This document shows positions 21,901 through 32,016 of a DNA stretch of 64,000 nt, in pieces. Each line of letters begins with the position of its first letter. Within the stretch, counting starts at the first letter, position 1. Source of the DNA: Neoscytalidium dimidiatum. Its lineage: Eukaryota; Ascomycota; Dothideomycetes; Botryosphaeriales; Botryosphaeriaceae. The stretch is from NCBI GenBank assembly GCA_037367355.1, contig CM074700.1, positions 1,798,001 through 1,862,000 of the forward strand, written 5' to 3'. The position numbers and the translations under genes are program-made. The notes below the pieces were generated by a model. That model did not search any database. It was given only the letters and a program-made list of their open reading frames with translations, and was not told the origin of the DNA.

Positions 21901-22530
21901 GGTGGCGGTTGTGGTGGTGTTTGTTGCGCTGGGTCGGGTCCTTAGGTACTGAAGTTTGCGGATCGGATGCCGCGATCGAGAGCAGTGCTTGTCTAAGTAC
22001 TTGAGTAGCAAAGAGGGGAGCAACCCAGAGAGCGTGGGTGAAGTTGGAGGGATGGATGGAGACGGGAGGGCTTAATGTTGGGCTCCGAGATCCTCGCAAA
22101 GCAGCTTCGGCAGGGCGTGCGCACAACGGCTAAGGCAAAGATTCAGACGATGACGGAGGCAAGCTGATTTGGTGGGGGCGCTGCCGCCATGTCAGGCCCG
22201 CCGTCCGAACTGTTAACCCGACCCGCAGAAGCCTTTCGAATTCTGGAGCCAGAAGTCGTGGCCGCACGTCCTAGCTCGGGGCCGCACTTACGACTGCCGC
22301 GTGGAGGTGTTGCCGCGCAGCTGGCCGGAGCTCGACAAGTGAACAGATACATCAATTGCCCTCCGTCGCACCACGCGCTCTCACCACAACCCACCGTCGC
22401 TCTTTGTTGCCTGTGCGTATCATTGCCCGTGCCCGCAACTGGTATTCCCCAATTGACCAAAAAATTTGAACCAGGGTCACTACCTCCGCATACCCTTCAA
22501 GCATCCCCAAACGCGCAGTCAACGGCCACC
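21901..22530. promoter_or_regulatory. Divergent promoter region TMA46/OST4
   Basis: 630 bp between two outward-pointing start codons. It must hold both 5' leaders and promoters. An ATG frame from 22189 runs into OST4, but its extra residues look like untranslated leader. No defined box stands out. Confidence 0.5.
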
Positions 22531-22698
22531 ATGATCACCGACACCTCCCTCTACACTCTTGCGATCTTTCTCGGAAGCGCCGCCATGCTCATGATCGTCC
22601 TATACCACTTCCTCGAGGTTAACGCCAAGGATGCTGAGCCTCTGTCCAAGGACCGCAAGGCCGACGCCATTCCCGCTGCCGGTAAGGCAAGGAGCTGA
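22531..22698 (+). CDS. OST4: Oligosaccharyltransferase subunit Ost4
   Basis: A 55-residue protein starting MITDTSLYTLAIFLG, with one membrane helix (about residues 7-28) that continues into YHFLEVN, the typical Ost4 pattern. Ost4 is the mini-subunit that holds Stt3 and Ost3/Ost6 together in the ER oligosaccharyltransferase for N-glycosylation. The start is the second in-frame ATG, with an excellent context (GCCACCATG). The upstream extension of the frame is rejected because family members begin at MI(T/S)D. The soluble C-terminal tail (about 25 residues, ending GKARS) is longer than in yeast (36 aa in all), which is usual in filamentous fungi. There is no intron. Confidence 0.92.
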   Translation: MITDTSLYTLAIFLGSAAMLMIVLYHFLEVNAKDAEPLSKDRKADAIPAAGKARS

Positions 22699-23162
22699 AG
22701 CGCCCTACCAACCGCAGCCGATTTACGTGAAGTTGATGGTGGATGGATGCATTGAAAGAATGCCTTGTTAGAATTGCAAGGTGAGGATTTATACGGATGT
22801 CATGTAGGTTGCCTTCGCGACTGCAGCAGACATGCCGTACGGGGCTATACGAGCCACTCGGCGTGAAGATTCTCGAGAGCGCAGCAGCTGAGGATACCAT
22901 TTGAATACAATTCTTGCACGGCGTTGGTGGAAGCTACGCTCGAGTCAAGTCTACAATGAGACTCGGTAGAGATTCTTTATGTTAAGTTTTATTCTGGAGT
23001 TGTCAATCCGTGCAATTCTGCAGCGCAAGCCACCTTTTCTTGCCTTTCTGTCCACCCAATCTCCCCGAACGACGCCTTAGCAATGCTATCAATGAAGCAG
23101 TGGCACTGCTATTTGTCCCACAGAATGTGAATCTCTGGAAACCTTGAGTTGCCTTCGGTTCG
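22699..23162. other. Convergent 3' region of OST4 and the C2H2/AT-hook gene
   Basis: 464 bp between two stop codons facing each other, presumably the two 3' UTRs. Nothing else was seen. Confidence 0.5.
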
Positions 23163-26100
23163 TCAGTTGCTATCGCTGACGATCTCCTCAAAGTCTTCGT
23201 CGTCAATGAAGCCCATTCTCCTCTTTTCATTTGCCAATCGAGCTCCCCCGCGATCCAGACCTGGTCCAATTAGCTTCTTCTTCTTCTCAAGATCCGCTTG
23301 CGCTTCTCGTGCTTTTTGCTCGTCTGATTTGAGCTTCGGTCTGCCCGGGCCTCGAGGGGCCGGAGCAGCAGCAGCCGTTGCTATCTCAACCGCTCCTCTG
23401 GAGGGAGTCGCGATCAGTGGTGTCACTCGCCTGCCACGGCTATCCGAGAGATATGCTTCGCTTGCTGAGTCGTGCGACTCTGCTTCACCATTAGTGGGCT
23501 TCGCCTCGAAGGAAGTTGCAGAAACAAAAGCAACTAACCCGACAGACCACCTGCATGTCCATCGCCTAGCTCCCAGGATTTAGGCCCCAAGTGCGCAAAC
23601 TCAACATGGTCCTTGAAGTCTTCAAAAACTCTGAATCCATTCGCCTTGCCGGTGCGTGGATCGATAGACCTTTCGTTCTCCTGGCAGTCGCCCCAGTAAC
23701 ACGGCCACCTCTTGTTTGCATTCTGACCGCTGTGGAACTTATAAACGTGTTTCCTCAACGTGTTCATGTTGTGGAGTTCAGCGGCACAATTCTCCCATTG
23801 GCATTTGTAGATGCTATACGATGAAGGCGCTCCACTGGATGCCACAACGCTTGGTGACCGTGAGTTGATTATGATCATGCCGCCGGACATCTGTGAAGTG
23901 CGCAGCCCACTTGGACGTGGCCCTGAAGTACGCTGAGGAGTCATGCCTGTAGCCCGAGCTTGAGCTTCTTTAGAATGGATGGACTTGCGCCACCCGAACG
24001 GCCTGCCCTTCTTTTTTGGAAGAGGTGTTCCATCAGGTCCATATTGAATTTGTCGGAAGGTGGAGTATCCGACAGGCTTGGGATTGTTATCCATGGCGTG
24101 GTGAGTCTTCGGCGTCGAGATAGTTGAAGAAGAGTCGCGGTCGCGCGCGCTGTCGTGCGCGCTGTCGTGAGTACCAGACGGGGTGGCACGTGCGTCACGT
24201 GTCTCTGTGGAACCTGCCGCGCTGTATTTGGGTGGGCGTCCGCGTCGTTTCGGCATGGAAAGTGAAGCCGACGAGAGGGCTGAAGGTGATGGACCCGCAC
24301 GTAGACTTGCGGGACTTCCGTGTTTCAGAGGTGCGGGATTTGGAGTGGGAAATTGTGGGCGTGGACGAGATTGCTCCTTTGGGATCTCCTCTTCATCGTC
24401 CGCGTCATCGTCCTCGATCTCAATAAGATTAGATTTAAGTATTTCCGGGGGTGGATCACCAGGATCGATAAGATCCCATCGAAGCGTGCTCAAGTCCGAA
24501 GTGTTATCGACCTTTTTGAAATTCTCTTTCAGAATTTCGAGATGACCGTTGAGCGGCCTCATTTCAGGGTGCTTCCCCGTCGCTAGCAGGACATCGCGCG
24601 CAATCGTCTTGACCTCATATATTGACCGGCGCAGGGCATGTTTTCGGTTCAACGGTTGTGCAACATCCATATTCTTAGTCCCGTCATCAACGTGGACTAC
24701 TGGTGGTAGAGTATACCCCGGTCCGGGTGGACGTTGGTAGAAGTTGGACTCTGGTGGTGCAGCCCAGGAGGGCATAACGTCGTTGTTGAGATCCGTCGGT
24801 TTCTTGGCCGGGGGCTCTTCCTCGTCTGAAAACTGTGTCAAGTCGACGATATCACTAAAGTTACGTTTCCTCGCCGCTTCTGCTTTGGTAGATGGTTTCT
24901 GGCTATCTTCTTCCCTCTGTGAAGATTGTCTGCTCCCGGAACTCTGCCGGTCACGTTGAGAGTGTGGCATAAGCGCCACAGGAACCTGCGGCGGCGGAGT
25001 TGGAACGGCCGGCTGCGCGACAGATGACACGCCCGCTGCCGACGGGATAAAGTAAGGGCTCCTAAGCTGCGTTTGATCAGGTGGAGGGTAGTGTAAGTGC
25101 GAGCTAGGTATGTGGTCTCCAACCGTGCTATAGCGATTGGCTGGATTATGTTGGAAGTTGGTACGGTTGTTGTACGGACCTAGTAAGAATGTGTGAGCAC
25201 TGTGCTGTAACAACAGAAAATGAAGAGCATACTTGGCTGCGTAGAGCTCTTGGAAGTCTTCACAGAAGGAGAGTCCACCTAAAACTATTCGTTAGCACAG
25301 GTGGATCTGGCCCCTCAAGACCCAACAAAGTATTCGCTAACCATATTGCCGTTGATCGGACCAGATGGAGACGGCTGGGCTGGGCTTGGCTTATTAATGT
25401 CAGGAACCGCTGCTAGCAGAGCTCGCGCAAATGCTGCTCGCTCCAACTTCATTCCTTGCAATTCAAGCCATTCGCACAAATCTATATATCTTGGGTTTTG
25501 GTTCAGCAAGTCGCATATCTCCTTAGGCGAAATCTGCTTGTCATGGTTCTCCGGGACGGCATTGAGCCAATCCGAAGCCGCCTTAGAGATCTGATCTTTC
25601 TTGTCGTTTGGCCATGCCGTTGTGCCGCTTGGTGGCTGGCGTTTGACTGGCTGTCTCGGCTGCGCAACGGTTTGTTGTGGCTGATGGCGAGAGTGGTGTG
25701 GTGGTTGAGTCGCGTGTTGTTGCTGTGATATATGCGGGGACGGTTTCTGCGCCTGCTGCTGAGGTGGTGCAATTGCCGGTGGAGCTGTAGCTTGTACATT
25801 CAATGAGGGCTGCAGTTGGGTTGCTAGTGTTTTCCGCTGGGCAGGCTGCTCATTGGCTTGCTGCGCAATCGATCCCGAAGGTTGTGTCGTGGGCTCAGCA
25901 TTACGGTCCTGCTGACCATGGCTCTGTCTTTCCTCCTCCCAAATTTTGGCTAGAAGAGCCGGATCCTGGTTGTTCAGTTCCCTCATTTGGGCCATCAGAG
26001 CTCTCATCTGGGCCTCAACCTCCGAAGCTGCAGCTTGTGCAGGTGAAGAGTTGTTTAGTGCTGCCACCGCCGCTTTTGACATTTTGGATTCTGTGTTTGC

Positions 26101-27177
26101 CTTCTTCCTCCGCGCTTGCTGCACAGCTTCAACTCCTTTCCCCTCTTCTTCATGCCTATGTTGCTCGGCTTTCTGCGCCTCTTCCGCTTGCCTTCGCTCT
26201 TCAGCTAGGCGCGCTTCTTCAGCCTTTCTGATTTCTTCAGCCTTTCTTGCCTCTTCCGCTTCCTTCTCCGCTTTTGCACGCTCTAACCTTTCATGCTCTT
26301 TCCGTTCCCGCTCTGCCTGTGCGCGCTCTTCTAAGGCCTTTGCAGCCCTCGCAGCCTCGCGCTTTCTTTGGATCTCCGGCCACGGGTCGTATACCTGGGT
26401 AGGATCAACTGTTTCGAAGTTGCGTGATCCCGAGGTGTCTGCGTGCGTCTGCTGTGCGGTGCTCCACTGATACGTGGTTGAAGTCGCTGGTGCCGGCGGT
26501 TGCGTGACGTGTGGTAAGGTACGGCTGGTCTGATCGGGTAACTGCATTGAGGCCTTCTGTGCTGTTGACGGAGCGTGGTAGGCGTTCGCAGTTCGAGGCG
26601 AGGTCATTGTCTGCTGTTGAGCACTGGACGGTTGTGCACTCGGTGTTTGATAACCCGTGTCAGGAACGGGCAATCCAGAAAAATTCGGCTGGCGGCTTGT
26701 AGCTACTGGTGAGTGCTGTGTACTTCTGCCTGTGAGTGAGTTTACACTCTTTGGCCGAGGCTGTTGCTGATGCCCGTACTTAGGATAGGAGCTTGAGGTG
26801 TATGAGACTTGTTGCCGCGATGGAGCGGAAAGAGCCTGGTTCACGGTAGCCGGCTGCGGGCTGTTACGTTGAACAGAATCATGAAGGCCGGAGGCGTAGG
26901 CTAAGTTCTGCAGGTCTGCAGATACATTGTTCCGGGAAGCCCCAGAGCTGGCGCCATAATTTGTCGTTCCGTACGAATAATCAGACAAATTGTACGATGC
27001 TCCTGAGGGTGCATATGCCTGCGCCGAGTACGACTGGAATGACTGCGAGACAGGCTGGTTATGTGAGGGAAACTGAGGAGCTGCGCCTGTGGATGCAGGC
27101 CTTTGAGTTGGATAATTGGCATAGCCTTGTTGCTGGCTCTGATGGCTCGGCGTACCATAATAATTTTGATGGGCCAT
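23163..27177 (-). CDS. Large nuclear protein with AT-hooks and C-terminal C2H2 zinc fingers, 1275 aa
   Basis: Exons 27177-25342, 25278-25233, 25179-23551 and 23479-23163 give one open frame. The introns are 63 bp (GCTAAC branch), 53 bp and 71 bp (ACTAAT branch). The first 270 residues are Gln/Ser/Tyr-rich and disordered. A charged Glu/Arg/Lys coiled coil follows at about 275-360, then a small helical domain ending in CEWLELQGMKLERAAFAR (about 590). AT-hook-like motifs are KRRGRPPKYS (about 938), KKKGRPFGWRK (about 1015) and GPGRPKLKS (about 1205). Two C2H2 fingers lie at about 1090-1155 (CQWENC ... H-X4-H; CYWGDC ... H-X4-H). This suggests DNA or chromatin binding in the nucleus; I cannot name an orthologue. 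The splice choice around 25180-25341 is less certain than the rest. It is divergent from RPL26. Confidence 0.78.
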
Positions 27178-27661
27178 GCCAGGCAGCGCTAGTGAAGCGT
27201 GATGAGGCTTTCAAACCACCAGCCCTGAGCTAAGGGTGCTGCGCGAGCTATTCCATCTAAATGGTAGCGACAGAGTGGTTAACGGACGTGCGGACCGTGG
27301 CAATCATAGTGCGCGTATAGTCACGAGGGCTGTTGGTGACAATAGGTAGCAAGAAACCGGTTACAACGCGTCGCGCAGGATTGGCGATAGGAAGGAGCTC
27401 GGGGCGAAGGGTGACAGAGGCAGAGGCAGAGGCAGAGGCAGACGCTCCAGCAACGACGCGTTCGAACGCCTGCGCTTCGCGTTCTGGATGGAGTTTACGC
27501 ATGCCGGCGTCGCGCCGAACGTGCCAAGACTTATCGGCGCTTCGGGAAAACATGCCTCCGTTTCGTCAATCTCTCCCACAACGTTTTTGCCCGAGGAACT
27601 TGCAGGACGACGAGACGACGACGTTACCCCCAACTTCGACAACACACACACCACCTCCGCG
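27178..27661. promoter_or_regulatory. Divergent promoter region, C2H2/AT-hook gene and RPL26
   Basis: 484 bp between two starts. It holds a short tandem GGCAGA repeat at about 27413-27445 on the RPL26-proximal side. ORFs of 97-114 codons here follow the repeat and look like noise. Confidence 0.5.
27413..27445. repeat. (GGCAGA)n hexamer repeat
   Basis: About five tandem copies of GGCAGA in the shared promoter region. Confidence 0.7.
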
Positions 27662-28270
27662 ATGACCAAGATCCAGCACTGTACGCCGTTCTGCGCCGCT
27701 ACCATTCGATATTCTGGACTCCGGCTAACCTAAACGCCATGCAGCTGTCGCCTCCTCGCGGAGGAAGTCGCGCAAGGCGCACTTCGGCGCTCCCTCCAGC
27801 GTCCGCCGCGTTATCATGAGCGCCCCCCTCTCCAAAGAGCTCCGTGAGAAGTACAACGTACGACTTTCCCCCCGCCCATTTCGTCCGGGATCGAGCGATT
27901 GGCGAGAAGGGACCGTTCGGCAAACAGAGCCTGGGAACACCACCGCCAGATTATTGCCTATGTGCAGACGCTGACAAGTGCCTGCGAGCAGGTCCGCTCC
28001 ATCCCGATCCGCAAGGACGACGAGGTCCTGATCACCCGCGGTTCCAATAAGGGTCGTGAGGGCAAGGTCACCTCTGTCTACCGCCTTAAGTACGTCATCC
28101 ACGTCGAGCGCGTCGCCCGTGAGAAGTCGAACGGCCAGTCCGTCCCGCTCGGCATTGCTCCTTCGAAGGTCGTCGTTACCAAGCTCAAGCTCGACAAGGA
28201 CCGGGAGAATATTCTTGAGAGGATAGGCAAGGGTCGCGAGGCCGTCAAGGCCAAGACCACCAAGGCGTAA
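27662..28270 (+). CDS. RPL26: 60S ribosomal protein L26 (uL24)
   Basis: Exons 27662-27680, 27745-27857 and 27992-28270 join in frame to 136 aa. The first exon is only 19 nt and encodes MTKIQH plus one base. Introns are 64 bp (GCTAACC branch, GCAG end) and 134 bp. The protein reads [19 protein letters not shown], then a KOW motif ([20 protein letters not shown]) at residues about 50-70, and ends in a basic helix ([14 protein letters not shown]). L26 sits near the polypeptide exit tunnel of the large subunit. The tiny first exon and early intron are common in fungal ribosomal protein genes. The start was chosen because this splicing restores the conserved N-terminus; longer upstream frames do not. 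Confidence 0.96.
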
Positions 28271-30206
28271 AGTGGTTTCTTGCATGGGGAAGTTGATGGG
28301 TTGACGAAATTCTCATTGCTTGGTTGAGCCGGCGACAAGGGGCGCGGTCGGTTCTATGGTCGAGCGAAAGGAATACACTACCAATTCGGCGTCTCAAAAA
28401 ATGATCAGTCCAAAAAGTGCAAGGCCGCGTGTGGGATGTTTAGGGATTATGGACTCGACAATAATCAAAGGACATCCATTGCGGCTCACAGCCGTCTCTG
28501 CGAAGCTGGTGAGATTCGGGTGCTAATTTGCCAGGTTCTGGACAGCTACACCAACATGATGCCAAATAGTGCCGCTCGAATGAATAACACTCTTCTTTCC
28601 AGCACCTGAAGAGTTACCCTTGAATCCGCTAGAATATCTACTCGGCAGACCTTCTCGATGACTGCAAGAAGTTATACGACTAGCGAAGATCGACATTGAG
28701 TACTATACTCAGACTCGTCTCGCCTGCAGACTCTCCATTAAGGCCCCGGTCAATGAAATGGAGAGTTTGATGGTGAGAGACATCCCACGTACATTCAAAT
28801 AAGCTGAAACAGGTCAAGAATAACAATTCCCACTTGATGGGAAATCTGCCTCTCGCACTCTTGGAAATGATTAGAATCCACTGCGCCTCACTAGCTTGAA
28901 TGACTGCACAGTTCGTATTTGTTCTGACTTCTTTTATACGAACTTTAGAAATCGTTGCTTTGCCCAATCTCTCAATTATCATCCGGGCAATTGCAAGTCA
29001 ACGGACCGAATGTGCTGAAGTATTCGCAACATCCTTTATGCCTCTGGGGTAGATGACTTAGGGCCTTATTATTTCTTATTAAGAGCTGTCGGCTACTCGC
29101 ATACTCATGGGACCTGCACACTGTTCCTATACGTATGGAAGGAGCTGTAGGCGCGTCACGACCTTTCGTTCGGCAAGCCTTCGGATTCAAAAACCGAATT
29201 ACATATTTATATTCGCAACCAAATCTCCGCGGGATGAAGGGTCGAATTCGTCCAGAGTCATGGCCTCCTTGCGCATGTAGTCGCCGCACTCTCCACTCTC
29301 AGGCCCACAGCCAAAAGCATTGCGTTTGCCGCCGAATGCGCTATTGAATGGACACTCGGGCATGCTAACACTTGATGTGTAACTGAAGCACAATCCCAGC
29401 GGGCAGGTGTAGCCTTTCGCAAAAACAATTGAGACCCTCAGTTGTGAGGGCGTAATACTACCACTGCAAACTAGACTATGTTTTAACGCAAATCTTGATA
29501 TATGTATATGATATCGGCGGCGAGGGTTGATGTGCTTGCAGTTTTAGTATGCCTTGGCACAACGAGTACTCGCTGCATGTCAGCCTTTTATTTTCCGTTA
29601 TTCTAGACTTGTAAAATATAGCTATCCGCTTAGGGCTCGCTCCAAATACCATGAAAGCATTGCATGAAAGTTGATGTTAACTTCTTCGTTCGGCTGTGCT
29701 CGACAAACTTGTTCATGGATCCTCTTTCTTTCTGCGTTCGGGGTGAGTATGTGGTGCTGACCAGGTAACCAGGTTGAAATTGGGGAGCTTTATTTTTATT
29801 TTTTTGGGGCAAATATGGTAGACAAGTGACTAAATGTGGGGGTTTAAGGCGTTTCTAGTGCAATTCCTTGCAGAAACGCGCCGTGATCCGCGGGAGACTA
29901 TGATGTACAAAGGTGTTGATCAGAAGTAAGCGCGACAGCGAGCGCTCGGACCACGCGTAGTTCCTGAATCATGCACCGCATTGGCGCAATGACGACGCTC
30001 CAAGGCTCCATCGCGGGGCAGCCAAACCGAAGCACGCGCTCTCTACACTCTTCACCTCTGCGCCAATTTGAGTACTACACCAAGTTTCTGGCAGCCCTCT
30101 TCGCAGTCCTCACGCTCATTGCTGGGTCCTTTGTCTTTCCTACTTTCAGAAACGTAATACATATTTCTGTCTTCGAGACCGCGCATCGACCTCCGACTTC
30201 CCCACC
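28271..30206. other. Intergenic, 1.9 kb, no gene recognised
   Basis: Only short ORFs without family features (for example 28680-28982 and 28972-29289 on the minus strand). A 79-codon frame at 29971-30210 has a hydrophobic stretch but overlaps the VPS25 start and is probably leader. No tRNA, repeat or RIP signature was seen. Confidence 0.45.
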
Positions 30207-30921
30207 ATGACCGGAACGACAGGCTACAAGTTTCCGCCGCACTACAGCTTTCCACCGTTCTTCACCCTCCAGCCCGTCGCCGCGACGCGCACCTCCCAGC
30301 TCGCCAGCTGGAGCGCCCACATCCAGGCTTACTGCCGCCACCACCGCATCTTCCAACTGTCCCTCATCGACGCTCTCGACACCGATCTCTTCTGGAACAA
30401 GCGGCTGGGCAAGCGTCTAGCCCTGCGCGATGCGCGAGAAGTGATAAATTACATGGCGAGTTCCGAAGGAGGGCATCGTGCGGAATGGGTGGACGGGGAC
30501 AGGAAGGGGAAGAGTGGGGATAGCGGCGCTGAGGCTGGGAGGGTGTGGATATACTGGCGGAGGCCAGAAGAGTGGGCGACTTTGATTGAGAGCTGGGTGA
30601 GTGCATGAAAACCGACTATCCTGTGAAGGCGCGAGAGAGATAAGTGATAGGGCGGGTTTCTGACTTGTGAACGACACAGGTGGATGGCACCGGCCAGAAA
30701 AACACGGTGCTGACGCTATACGAGCTTACGGAGAGTGATGCCACGGCGTCTCAGGGTACACGCTGCATATTCGTTTTGCTTGTTGGCTGGTGCTAACAGC
30801 CGCTGCAGAATTCCATGGCATGGATTCTGACCTCCTACAAAAGTCTCTACAGGTCACAGTGAAGCGCGGTAAGGCACAAATATTCGGAAGCGAAGATTCT
30901 TTAGGTGTCAAGTTCTTCTGA
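30207..30921 (+). CDS. VPS25: ESCRT-II subunit Vps25
   Basis: Exons 30207-30596, 30680-30755 and 30809-30921 give 192 aa. Introns are 83 bp (GTGAGT...CACAG) and 53 bp (GCTAAC branch, GCAG end). The N-terminal YSFPPFFTLQP is the proline-rich motif that docks Vps25 on the Vps22/Vps36 core. SQLASWSAHIQAYCRHH, DALDTDLFWNKRL and WIYWRRPEEWA mark the first winged helix. The second winged helix (LTLYELTE, EFHGMDSDLLQKSL) ends in VKFF at the stop. Vps25 completes ESCRT-II on endosomes and recruits ESCRT-III (Vps20) during multivesicular body sorting. The start has a good context (CCCACCATG) and matches the family N-terminus. Confidence 0.95.
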
Positions 30922-32016
30922 AGCACTTGAAGCTCCCCTTATCGTTAAAGAAGACTGTCGTCGCTTGCCGCCCCCAATACATGTTAGCCTTGGGGAGAAA
31001 GATGTTTCTGGGTCACGGTACCGACCCCGAGCATCAGAGTCCGCCTCACCGGCTGCGTGGCGAGCCGGGCTAAGCAGGGCAGTCACTGTATGCCGTTGGC
31101 CGGTTCAGGGCCAGAAAACGTCAGTTAGCCCTCCAAGAGGATTTATTCCTTGGCCGAATACTCTTAGCCAACCGTTGGCAAGTATGAGGTGCTGGTAGCA
31201 GTGACGAGATCTGTAGTAAGAGAATCCTGACAAAGGATCGTGGTACGTACCCGCCCTATGTTGCATCCAGCCATGGGGAACAGCATCCCACAGAGTCTGT
31301 GCGCATACGCTAGTATGGACAGAATTCACTCTGCACTCGCATCAAATTCAACGAGCTGAAGCTGCATGTTGTCTGACCATTTCCTCATTATCTTGATTTC
31401 ACACGTACTTCTATGAACTTATATTGTCTCAGGCTGTTTTAATGCGAGAATTATCTAAAACTAGTGGTCGTATCGACCTATGTGGTGTCGGCTTTCTTAC
31501 TTTCACTCGTCTCTGCCTATTCTCATGCCGTTTTACGAGCTGCACAGTCCTTGCCACGGCCTAATTGCGCTCCGGCGTGGTGGTACTGCCAAGAACTCGC
31601 ACAATCCCTTTTCCACCCGATATGCGCTCCCGACATCCTCCACATTCGCAGCAGTGGAGACCACTGGCTTTATTTGTCCAGCTATTGCTGTCCACCAATC
31701 CTCCAATAGACTAGTGCATGATATCTCCCGAATGGTTGGCTATCGATTGTTGAATTTATTACCACTGGTTGCTCAACAGAGGATATCAGGGGCTAAAGTG
31801 GACCCTGTTCAATCCAAGAGTGGAATACCTTCAGGCATCAATATGTTCAATTCATGGTACAGTCTCTCAATAAAAGAGATCCACTGAGAACCACGTCTTC
31901 TGCAGTCCCTGGCTTGCAGCTGACTATAAATATTCCAACTGTCTGCAAGGTGTCCTTTCCTTGCGGGTTTATTCCTCTCCGTCCTGTCCGAAACAGAAAG
32001 GCCCCCAGTCCCCATC
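30922..32016. other. Intergenic, 1.1 kb, no gene recognised
   Basis: Frames at 31464-31709 and 31480-31887 overlap each other on the same strand and have no recognisable domain. One starts with a hydrophobic segment that could pass as a signal peptide, but codon quality is poor. It probably includes the 5' leader of the coiled-coil gene. Confidence 0.4.

Noticed and set aside
22189..22530. N-terminal extension of the OST4 frame (114 extra residues)
   Set aside because: Ost4 is a mini-protein beginning MI(T/S)D; the extension is Pro/Ala/Ser-rich without family support and the internal ATG has the better context.
25180..25278. Alternative reading without the second intron of the C2H2/AT-hook gene
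   Set aside because: It would need a weak GTCCGA donor; the two-intron model uses better sites and keeps the frame, though I hold this only moderately firmly.
29971..30210. 79-codon ORF with a hydrophobic helix just before VPS25
   Set aside because: It overlaps the VPS25 start, has no family resemblance and is most easily leader sequence.
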